Of a DNA stretch of 64,000 bases, positions 17,940 to 25,076 are shown piece after piece. Position 1 is the first letter of the stretch. Each line of letters starts with the position of its first letter. The position numbers and the translations under genes were made by a program. Origin of the DNA: Rodentibacter abscessus. Its GTDB lineage: Bacteria > Pseudomonadota > Gammaproteobacteria > Enterobacterales > Pasteurellaceae. The notes under the pieces were generated by a model. That model did no database searches. It had not been told where the DNA came from and saw only the letters and a program-made list of their open reading frames with translations. The stretch is from positions 1,302,001 to 1,366,000 of the forward strand of contig NZ_AP038785.1 of assembly GCF_047160095.1 (NCBI RefSeq), read 5' to 3'.

Positions 17940-18050
17940 CTTCCCACAAAAGCTTGACGAATTCCCCTTTCAAGCGTAACATTCGCGCGATTTTTAATTA
18001 GAAGGACACACACTTTGGACAGTCATAGTCGATACCGAATATCACTTTAG

Positions 18051-18189
18051 ACTCTCGCCAACTTATCAGCGAGAGTTCGCTGGTAAATCGTTACCTTTCT
18101 TCGGCATCTTTTATTGAACGAATCCCATATAAAAACCGGTAGAAAACCGACCGCACTTTTATTGTGCCGATTTCGTTCGATTTCTTTTT
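18051..18189 (+). promoter_or_regulatory. Structured leader upstream of corA
   Basis: The 324-bp gap before corA holds a perfect 8-bp hairpin, ACTCTCGC (18051-18058) with GCGAGAGT (18069-18076). Downstream, TCGGCA (18101-18106) can pair with TGCCGA (18165-18170), and GAACGAA (18116-18122) with TTCGTTC (18172-18178); these cross each other, so they form a pseudoknot or two exclusive folds. A T-rich run (TTTCTTTTTTG) follows at 18181-18191, 40 bp before the corA start. I recognise no known riboswitch class. Confidence 0.45.
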
Positions 18190-18232
18190 TGTTCACGGTT
18201 GGCTCTTCATAATCCTAAAAGGAGTATGACCA

Positions 18233-19177
18233 ATGATAAACGCATTTGCCATTAACGATGCACGTCTTACACGTCTTGATGAAATGGAAAATCTCAGTTC
18301 TGCCATTTGGCTTGATTTACTAGAGCCGACCGGTGAAGAGCGTGAAATGTTACAGGACGGTTTGGGACAAAGTCTCGCTTCTTTCCTTGAATTAGAAGAC
18401 ATTGAAGCATCCGCACGTTTTTTTGAAGATGAAGACGGCTTACATCTTCACTCATTCTTTTATTGCGAAGATGAGCAAAACTTTGCGGATCTTGCCAGTG
18501 TGGCGTTTACGGTTCGTGACGGCCGCTTATTTACGCTGCGTGATCGTGAATTACCGGCGTTCCGTTTATATCGTATGCGTTCACGTAATCAACGTCTGCT
18601 AGAATGCAATGCTTACGAAGTATTATTAGATTTATTTGAAACCAAAATCGAGCAACTTGCCGATGTTATCGAAAATGTGTACGCTGATTTGGAAGAGCTA
18701 AGCCGTGTTATCTTAAACGGTACACAAGATGAGGCTTTTAATGAGGCGTTAAACACTCTAACGGAGCAAGAAGACACCAGTTCTAAAGTTCGTTTATGTT
18801 TGATGGATACCCAGCGAGCGTTAGGTTTCCTTGTGCGTAAAACCCGTTTGCCGGCGAATCAGTTGGAACAAGCGCGCGAAATCCTACGAGATATCGAATC
18901 TTTACAACCGCATAATGAATCTTTATTCCAAAAGGTGAATTTTCTTATGCAAGCGGCAATGGGTTACATTAATATCGAACAGAATAAAATTATGAAATTT
19001 TTCTCTGTAGTTTCCGTTATGTTCCTGCCGGCAACACTTGTGGCATCCACTTACGGAATGAACTTTGAATTTATGCCGGAGCTACATTTTAAATACGGTT
19101 ACCCGATGGCAATCGGCTTAATGATTGCTGCGGCACTGACCCCATATATTTATTTTAAACGAAAAGGATGGCTATAA
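18233..19177 (+). CDS. corA: Magnesium/cobalt transporter CorA
   Basis: A 314-residue channel subunit: cytoplasmic alpha/beta funnel, long helical stalk, then two C-terminal membrane helices. The selectivity motif YGMNFEFMPELH has GMN at residues 275-277, and the protein ends in the usual basic tail (YFKRKGWL). CorA forms a pentamer for Mg2+ uptake. The ribosome binding site AAGGAGT is 9 bp upstream. corA ends TAATGG, where the stop overlaps the start codon of yggT, so the two are coupled. Confidence 0.96.
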   Translation: MINAFAINDARLTRLDEMENLSSAIWLDLLEPTGEEREMLQDGLGQSLASFLELEDIEASARFFEDEDGLHLHSFFYCEDEQNFADLASVAFTVRDGRLFTLRDRELPAFRLYRMRSRNQRLLECNAYEVLLDLFETKIEQLADVIENVYADLEELSRVILNGTQDEAFNEALNTLTEQEDTSSKVRLCLMDTQRALGFLVRKTRLPANQLEQAREILRDIESLQPHNESLFQKVNFLMQAAMGYINIEQNKIMKFFSVVSVMFLPATLVASTYGMNFEFMPELHFKYGYPMAIGLMIAAALTPYIYFKRKGWL

Positions 19178-19722
19178 TGGAATTATCCCAAACCGCATTG
19201 TTTATCGGTTCTTTGATTAATCTTTATGCACTTGTGCTCGTTTTACGTGCGTGGTTACAATTTGCCCGAGTGGATTATTACAACCCGCTTTCACAATTTG
19301 CGGTAAAAGTAACGGAGCCGCTACTTAAACCGATTCGTAAAATTGCGCCGGTCATCAAAAATATCGATACCGCCGCATTTTTACTTATTTTCGTACTTGG
19401 CATATTAAAAGCCGTACTTTACTTCGGCTTGGTCATTGATGTGATGCTGATTTTAGGTGTACTCAGCATTTTAAAAGCGGTTGGTGTAGCCATTTTCTAC
19501 GTATTATTTGCCGGTGCAATTTCAAGTTGGTTTAACCGTGGCAATAGCCCGATTATCTATGCCCTCTATCAGCTTTCAGAGCCTTTGCTCCGCCCGGTAA
19601 GAAAGATTTTACCGACAATCGGCGTCATTGATTTTTCGCCGATGGTGATTGTTTTTGTCTTGTTATTTATCAACAATTTTATGATTGATATGTTAAAAGG
19701 ACTTTGGCTGATTGCAGGCTAA
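19177..19722 (+). CDS. yggT: YggT family membrane protein
   Basis: A 181-residue protein with two copies of the YggT repeat: each has a hydrophobic helix, then the signature YYNPLSQFAVKVTEPLLKP (first) or IIYALYQLSEPLLRPVRK (second). E. coli YggT (188 residues) has been linked to osmotic shock tolerance and ion handling; the mechanism is unclear. I use the start at 19177, whose ATG overlaps the corA stop (TAATG); an ATG nine bases earlier is also possible. It is followed closely by yggU as in E. coli. Confidence 0.9.
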   Translation: MELSQTALFIGSLINLYALVLVLRAWLQFARVDYYNPLSQFAVKVTEPLLKPIRKIAPVIKNIDTAAFLLIFVLGILKAVLYFGLVIDVMLILGVLSILKAVGVAIFYVLFAGAISSWFNRGNSPIIYALYQLSEPLLRPVRKILPTIGVIDFSPMVIVFVLLFINNFMIDMLKGLWLIAG

Positions 19723-19780
19723 AACAAAATATAAGAATTTGGTTAGCCGCGATTTTCGTGGCTTTTATTTACGGAATAAG

Positions 19781-20071
19781 ATGATGTCAGCGATTGAACA
19801 AACACCGGACGGTATTCGCCTAAAAATCTTTTTGCAACCTAAAGCCAGTAAAGATCATATTGTCGGGCTTTATGATGATGAACTTAAAATTACAATTACC
19901 GCACCGCCGATAGACGGACAAGCAAATGCCCATTTGTTAAAATTTTTAAGTAAAGCTTTTAAAGTACCAAAAAGTAGTATCGTGCTTGAAAAAGGCGAAC
20001 TGAATCGTCACAAACAAATTTGGATTCCTAATCCGAAATTAATCCCGAAAGAAATCGAAAATCTATTGTAA
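19781..20071 (+). CDS. yggU: YggU family (DUF167) protein
   Basis: A 96-residue protein with the DUF167 signature FLQPKASKDHIVGLYDDEL, APPIDGQANAHLLKFL and VLEKGELNRHKQIWI, close to E. coli YggU. The function is unknown. Two adjacent ATGs (19781, 19784) are possible starts. The frame is open further upstream to 19712, but that extension is not conserved. Together with yggT it keeps the yggT-yggU pairing of E. coli. Confidence 0.9.
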   Translation: MMSAIEQTPDGIRLKIFLQPKASKDHIVGLYDDELKITITAPPIDGQANAHLLKFLSKAFKVPKSSIVLEKGELNRHKQIWIPNPKLIPKEIENLL

Positions 20072-20199
20072 AAACAAACAAAAAAATCACCGCACTTTCA
20101 CCTCTCTCCCTGTTAATTTATACCGTTTTACGGTATCCTATGCCACGTTTTCCAATGTAAAAATCCCGCCGAAGTGCGGTCAAAATTTAAGGTGATTTT

Positions 20200-22788
20200 A
20201 TGCAAGAACAATATCGTCCTGATATCATCGAACCGAAAGTTCAGCAATACTGGGCAGAAAATAAAGTTTTTAAAGCTATCAAAGACGAATCTAAAGAAAA
20301 ATATTACTGTCTTTCAATGTTTCCGTATCCATCAGGCCGCTTACATATGGGACATGTGCGTAACTACACCATTGGCGATGTGGTATCACGCTATCAACGT
20401 ATGTTAGGCAAAAACGTGTTACAACCTTTCGGTTGGGATGCGTTCGGTCTACCGGCAGAGGGGGCGGCGGTTAAAAATAAAACCGCCCCGGCAAAATGGA
20501 CATATGAAAACATTGCCTATATGAAGAAACAGCTTCAACTTTTAGGTTTTGGTTTTGACTGGGATCGTGAAATCGCCACCTGCAAACCGGAATACTACAA
20601 GTGGGAACAATGGTTTTTCACCGAGCTTTACAAGAAAGGTTTAGTGTATAAAAAAACCTCAACCGTAAACTGGTGTCCGAATGATGAAACCGTGCTTGCC
20701 AACGAACAAGTACACGAAGGTTGCTGCTGGCGCTGCGATACGCCGGTGGAACAAAAAGAAATTCCGCAATGGTTTATTAAAATCACTGATTATGCAGAAC
20801 AATTATTAGGCGGTTTGGACAATCTTCCGCAATGGCCTGATATGGTAAAAACCATGCAACGCAATTGGATCGGGCGTTCGGAAGGGGTTGAAATTACCTT
20901 TGATATTGCTGAAATAAATGAAAAATTATCGGTTTATACCACGCGCCCCGATACTTTCTATGGCGTAAGCTATTTAGGCATTGCCGCCGCCCATCCTTTG
21001 GCAGATCTTGCATCGAAAAATAACCCTGAATTAGCGGCATTTATTCAAGAAGCGAAAAACACCAAAGTTGCCGAAGCGGATCTCGCAACAATGGAGAAAA
21101 AAGGGATGGCGACAGGTTTATTTGCTATTCATCCGCTAACCGGTGAGAAATTACCGATTTGGGTGGCAAACTTTGTGTTAATGCACTATGGAACCGGGGC
21201 GGTGATGGCGGTACCGGCACACGATCAACGTGACTATGAGTTTGCACAAAAATATGGTTTACCGATAAAACAAGTAATTGCTCCGCTTGCCGATCAAGAA
21301 ATGGATTTAACTAAGCAAGCCTTTACCGAACACGGCATCTTAATTAATTCCGCTGAATTTGATGGTGCGGATTTTGAGGATGCATTCAATGGCATTGCCG
21401 ATAAATTGGAAAAATTAGGGATGGGTAAACGCCAAGTGAATTACCGTTTACGTGACTGGGGCGTTTCCCGCCAACGTTATTGGGGTGCCCCAATCCCGAT
21501 GCTTACGCTTGAAAACGGCGATGTTGTGCCTGCACCTTTAGAAGATTTACCGATTGTTTTACCTGAAAATGTGGTGATGGACGGAGTTAAAAGCCCGATT
21601 AAGGCGGATCCAAACTGGGCGAAAACAACTTTTAACGGTGCGCCTGCATTGAAAGAAACCGACACTTTCGACACCTTTATGGAATCGTCTTGGTATTACG
21701 CCCGTTATACCTCACCGAAATTTTCCGAAGCGATGCTAGACAAAGAGGAAGCGAATTATTGGTTACCGGTGGATCAATATATCGGCGGTATCGAGCATGC
21801 GACTATGCACTTATTATACTTCCGTTTCTTCCACAAACTTTTGCGTGATGCGGGATTTGTGACAAGTGATGAACCGGCAACAAAATTGCTGTGTCAGGGA
21901 ATGGTGCTTGCCGATGCGTTCTATTACACCAGCCCGACTAACGAACGTATTTGGGTTAGCCCGACACAGGTTACCCTTGAACGTGATGAAAAGGGTCGTA
22001 TCATCAAAGCAACGGATCAGGAAGGTCGTGAATTAGTTCATACCGGTATGACCAAAATGTCGAAATCAAAAAACAATGGTATTGATCCGCAAGAAATGGT
22101 GGAAAAATACGGTGCGGATACCGTTCGCTTATTTATGATGTTTGCTTCTCCTGCGGAAATGACCCTTGAATGGCAAGAATCCGGCGTAGAGGGGGCAAAA
22201 CGTTTCTTAGGTCGGGTATGGAATTTGGTCTATCAATATCAACAAAATCCGGCAAAAACAGCCCTAGAAATAACCGCACTTTCAGCGGCTCAAAAATCCC
22301 TTCGCCGTGAGGTTCACAAGACCATTGCAAAAGTGAGTGATGATATTGGCCGCCGTCAAACCTTCAATACCGCCATTGCAGCGATTATGGAATTGATGAA
22401 TAAACTCACCAAAGCCCCGTTGGAAAGCGAGCAAGATCGTGCCGTGATGGCGGAGGCATTGAGTGCAGTTGTTCGTATGCTTTATCCGATTACGCCGCAT
22501 ATCTGTTTTGAATTATGGCAGGCATTAGAAAATGAAAGCCCTATCGATACCGTAGAATGGGTGAAAGCCGATGAATCTGCGATGGTTGAGGATGAAAAAC
22601 TTATTGTTGTGCAAGTAAACGGTAAAGTGCGTGGTAAAGTAACGGTTGCGGCAAATGCGGACGAAGAGACGGTGAAAACCATTGCTTTTGCCGATGAGAA
22701 CGTGAAGAAATTTACTGACGGTCAACAAATAGTGAAAGTAATTTATGTTGCAGGTAAACTGTTAAATGTCGTGGTAAAACCACAATAA
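20200..22788 (+). CDS. leuS: Leucyl-tRNA synthetase
   Basis: An 862-residue class Ia synthetase (E. coli 860). HMGH is at residues 49-52 and KMSKS at 619-623. The CP1 editing domain includes VYTTRPDTFYGVSYLG and GTGAVMAVPAHDQRDYEF, where misacylated tRNA is hydrolysed. The C-terminal segment VQVNGKVRGKVTV is the tRNA-binding domain. The start has AAGGTG upstream, just after an uptake sequence at 20174-20182. It precedes lptE and holA, the usual gammaproteobacterial order, though here a 134-bp repeat lies between leuS and lptE. Confidence 0.97.
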   Translation: MQEQYRPDIIEPKVQQYWAENKVFKAIKDESKEKYYCLSMFPYPSGRLHMGHVRNYTIGDVVSRYQRMLGKNVLQPFGWDAFGLPAEGAAVKNKTAPAKWTYENIAYMKKQLQLLGFGFDWDREIATCKPEYYKWEQWFFTELYKKGLVYKKTSTVNWCPNDETVLANEQVHEGCCWRCDTPVEQKEIPQWFIKITDYAEQLLGGLDNLPQWPDMVKTMQRNWIGRSEGVEITFDIAEINEKLSVYTTRPDTFYGVSYLGIAAAHPLADLASKNNPELAAFIQEAKNTKVAEADLATMEKKGMATGLFAIHPLTGEKLPIWVANFVLMHYGTGAVMAVPAHDQRDYEFAQKYGLPIKQVIAPLADQEMDLTKQAFTEHGILINSAEFDGADFEDAFNGIADKLEKLGMGKRQVNYRLRDWGVSRQRYWGAPIPMLTLENGDVVPAPLEDLPIVLPENVVMDGVKSPIKADPNWAKTTFNGAPALKETDTFDTFMESSWYYARYTSPKFSEAMLDKEEANYWLPVDQYIGGIEHATMHLLYFRFFHKLLRDAGFVTSDEPATKLLCQGMVLADAFYYTSPTNERIWVSPTQVTLERDEKGRIIKATDQEGRELVHTGMTKMSKSKNNGIDPQEMVEKYGADTVRLFMMFASPAEMTLEWQESGVEGAKRFLGRVWNLVYQYQQNPAKTALEITALSAAQKSLRREVHKTIAKVSDDIGRRQTFNTAIAAIMELMNKLTKAPLESEQDRAVMAEALSAVVRMLYPITPHICFELWQALENESPIDTVEWVKADESAMVEDEKLIVVQVNGKVRGKVTVAANADEETVKTIAFADENVKKFTDGQQIVKVIYVAGKLLNVVVKPQ

Positions 22789-22900
22789 TCCATAAAAATA
22801 ATCGGGCTTATTAGAGCATATCGCATACGCCCTCAACAGGGTTAATCTTGTACAGAACGTATCGGCAGCTCCATAAAATAAAAGTGCGGTTAATTTTAAC

Positions 22901-23034
22901 GGTATTAGGTAGTCGTTGTACAAACCATTGTAGGGTGGCCGTAACGCACTAATAGATGAAATAGTGCGTTACGCAAAGCTTAACTCCCCTACAATTCAAG
23001 CTATTTCTGCTTTGTGTGTTTGCAACATAATACC
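22901..23034. repeat. Miniature palindromic repeat with terminal inverted repeats
   Basis: Left end GGTATTAGGTAGTCGTTG then TACAAA; right end TTTGCAACATAATACC, its imperfect inverse. The core is a palindrome, CGTAACGCACTAAT and ATAGTGCGTTACG, flanked by GTAGGGTG and CCCCTAC. It occupies most of the leuS-lptE gap and ends 20 bp before the lptE start codon, so it must lie in the lptE leader or promoter. Confidence 0.65.
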
Positions 23035-23054
23035 GAATTTTAAAGGAAATTTTT

Positions 23055-23558
23055 ATGCTCAACTCAATCAAAAAATTAGTGCTTATTTCCGGTATCGTTT
23101 TCCTTTCAGCCTGCGGTTGGCATTTTCAAAATGGGGCGTTAATTCCTCAGGAATTACGTACGATTGCCTTTGAAAGTAGCGATCCTTATAGTGAAATGTC
23201 AATGACAATGCGTCGTCAGTTGCAAGCGAATGATGTAAAACTTGTCAATGCAACACAGGGTGTACCGGTATTACGCATTAATAAACAAACGACAAACGAT
23301 CAGGTCGCTTCTATTTTTAAACGTGGACGGGAAGCGGAAAAACTCCTGCTTCTAGAAGTGGAAGCCAGTGTACGTTTAGCCAATGGAGATACTTATCCAA
23401 TTACTGCAAAAGTAAACCGCACTTTCTTTGATAACTCACGTGCCGCGCTTGCAAAATCGGCAGAGCGTGATGTGATTTGGAATGATATGCGCGATCAAGC
23501 CGCACGCCAATTGATCACAAAAATGGTGGCATTACAGCAGCAAGTAAAAGGTAAATAA
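23055..23558 (+). CDS. lptE: LPS assembly lipoprotein LptE
   Basis: A 167-residue outer-membrane lipoprotein with a lipobox ending LSAC (Cys20) followed by GWHFQNGALIPQELRTIAF, typical of LptE (RlpB). LptE plugs the LptD barrel and helps deliver lipopolysaccharide to the cell surface. AAGGAAA lies upstream of the ATG. The last codons overlap the holA start (AAATAATG), so holA is translationally coupled to it. Confidence 0.93.
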   Translation: MLNSIKKLVLISGIVFLSACGWHFQNGALIPQELRTIAFESSDPYSEMSMTMRRQLQANDVKLVNATQGVPVLRINKQTTNDQVASIFKRGREAEKLLLLEVEASVRLANGDTYPITAKVNRTFFDNSRAALAKSAERDVIWNDMRDQAARQLITKMVALQQQVKGK

Positions 23559-24592
23559 TGAATCGCATTTTCTCTGAGCAACTCAGTCATCATCTTTCCC
23601 AACGGTTAGCCAAGGTTTATTTCTTGGTGGGGCAAGATCCGTTGTTGCTCAGTGAAAGTGAAGAAATAATTTATCAGGCGGCTAATCGACAAGGGTTTGA
23701 TGAAAAAAATAGCCTACAAATTGATAATCAAACAGATTGGGCGCAACTTATTGAAAGTTGTCAGTCAATGGGCTTATTTTTCAACAAGCAATTGCTTGTT
23801 CTCAATTTACCGGAAAATTTGACCGCACTTTTGCAAAAAAATCTTCAAGAATTAACTGCGGTGTTAAATGAAGATGTACTACTGGTTCTGACAATGCCGA
23901 AGTTGGCTAAAACCACAGAAAAACAAGCTTGGTTCAGCGCATTAAATCAGTATGAACCGAATGCATTATTGGTGAACTGTCAAACGCCTAGTGCGGAGAA
24001 TCTTCCTCGTTGGGTAAAAAATCGAGTACAAACCATGGGGTTACAAGCCGATGATGAAGCTATTCAGCAACTTTGTTATAGCTATGAAAATAATCTGCTC
24101 GCCCTAAAACAAGCCCTACAATTACTGGATTTGCTTCACCCTGATCATAAACTTACCTACAATCGCGTAATTGCGGTGGTGGAACAATCTTCGGTTTTTA
24201 CACCTTTTCAATGGATTGATGCGCTTCTCGCCGGTAAAGTAAATCGCGCTAAACGAATTTTAAACGGTTTGCAGGCAGAGGACGTGCAACCGATCATTTT
24301 ATTGCGCACATTACAACGCGAACTCTTTACATTATTGGAACTGACCAAGCCTCAACAACGTATTCGTATAACGGATGCCTTGCCGGTTCAACAAATTAAG
24401 GCGGAGTTTGATCGCCTGAAAATTTGGCAAAATCGCCGCCCTTTCTTTTTAAGTGCCGTGCAGCGGTTAACCTATCAAAAGCTGTACGGGATTATTCAAG
24501 AATTAGCAAATATAGAACGCCTCGCTAAACAAGAATTTAGTGATGATGTATGGAACAAGTTAGCGGATTTATCCGTAAAAATTTGTTTATAA
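23558..24592 (+). CDS. holA: DNA polymerase III delta subunit HolA
   Basis: A 344-residue clamp-loader subunit. The N-terminal domain has VYFLVGQDPLLLSESEEII, the conserved delta signature; the region around SLGLFF-like SMGLFFNKQLLVLNLP is the beta-clamp contact. An inactive AAA+ domain and C-terminal collar follow. Delta opens the sliding clamp within the gamma complex. It overlaps lptE by one base and is convergent with mutT, separated by a single base pair. Confidence 0.93.
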   Translation: MNRIFSEQLSHHLSQRLAKVYFLVGQDPLLLSESEEIIYQAANRQGFDEKNSLQIDNQTDWAQLIESCQSMGLFFNKQLLVLNLPENLTALLQKNLQELTAVLNEDVLLVLTMPKLAKTTEKQAWFSALNQYEPNALLVNCQTPSAENLPRWVKNRVQTMGLQADDEAIQQLCYSYENNLLALKQALQLLDLLHPDHKLTYNRVIAVVEQSSVFTPFQWIDALLAGKVNRAKRILNGLQAEDVQPIILLRTLQRELFTLLELTKPQQRIRITDALPVQQIKAEFDRLKIWQNRRPFFLSAVQRLTYQKLYGIIQELANIERLAKQEFSDDVWNKLADLSVKICL

Positions 24593-24593
24593 A

Positions 24594-24995
24594 TCAGGTT
24601 GATTCGGCAATTAAACGCTGGATAAGTTTTGCATTTGCCGGTGGAAATAATCCCGCATCTAATGCATTTTGCTCAATCCAAAATCCCTCTTGTCCTTCAC
24701 GCCCAAAGGGTTCGCCAATCCATTCTTCTACAACATAAAAAAAGAACGAGATAATCTTAGTCGGGTATTCAAATTGAAAGCGTTCATAAAGTTTTGCATT
24801 TAGCACCACAATACCGATTTCTTCTTCTAACTCCCGTTTTAAGGCCTGCTCCGGCGTTTCACCGGCATCAACTTTCCCTCCCGGAAATTCAAGAGATTGG
24901 GCGAAATCTTGTCCTTCTAAACGTTGGGTTAAATAAATTTGTCCAAATTCATTACGAATAATACCGGCGGCAACTTGTATAATTTTCTTATCCAT
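24594..24995 (-). CDS. mutT: 8-oxo-dGTP diphosphatase MutT
   Basis: A 133-residue Nudix hydrolase. Residues 39-61 hold the full Nudix box (GGKVDAGETPEQ, ALKRELEEEIG), with the metal-binding Glu cluster intact. MutT removes 8-oxo-dGTP from the nucleotide pool and prevents A-to-C mutations. It lies downstream of secA on the same strand, as in E. coli, but an uptake-sequence terminator stands between them. Confidence 0.93.
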   Translation of the reverse strand: MDKKIIQVAAGIIRNEFGQIYLTQRLEGQDFAQSLEFPGGKVDAGETPEQALKRELEEEIGIVVLNAKLYERFQFEYPTKIISFFFYVVEEWIGEPFGREGQEGFWIEQNALDAGLFPPANAKLIQRLIAEST

Positions 24996-25040
24996 TTTTA
25001 ATCCGAATGTAGGGAGATATGAACGTTATAATCGACAGCG

Positions 25041-25070
25041 AAAAGTGCGGTCAAAAATAACCGCACTTTT
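25041..25070 (-). terminator. Terminator of secA made of inverted uptake sequences
   Basis: AAAAGTGCGGT and ACCGCACTTTT form a perfect 11-bp stem around CAAAAATA, 6 bp beyond the secA stop codon and before mutT. Confidence 0.8.
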
Positions 25071-25076
25071 GCTTCA

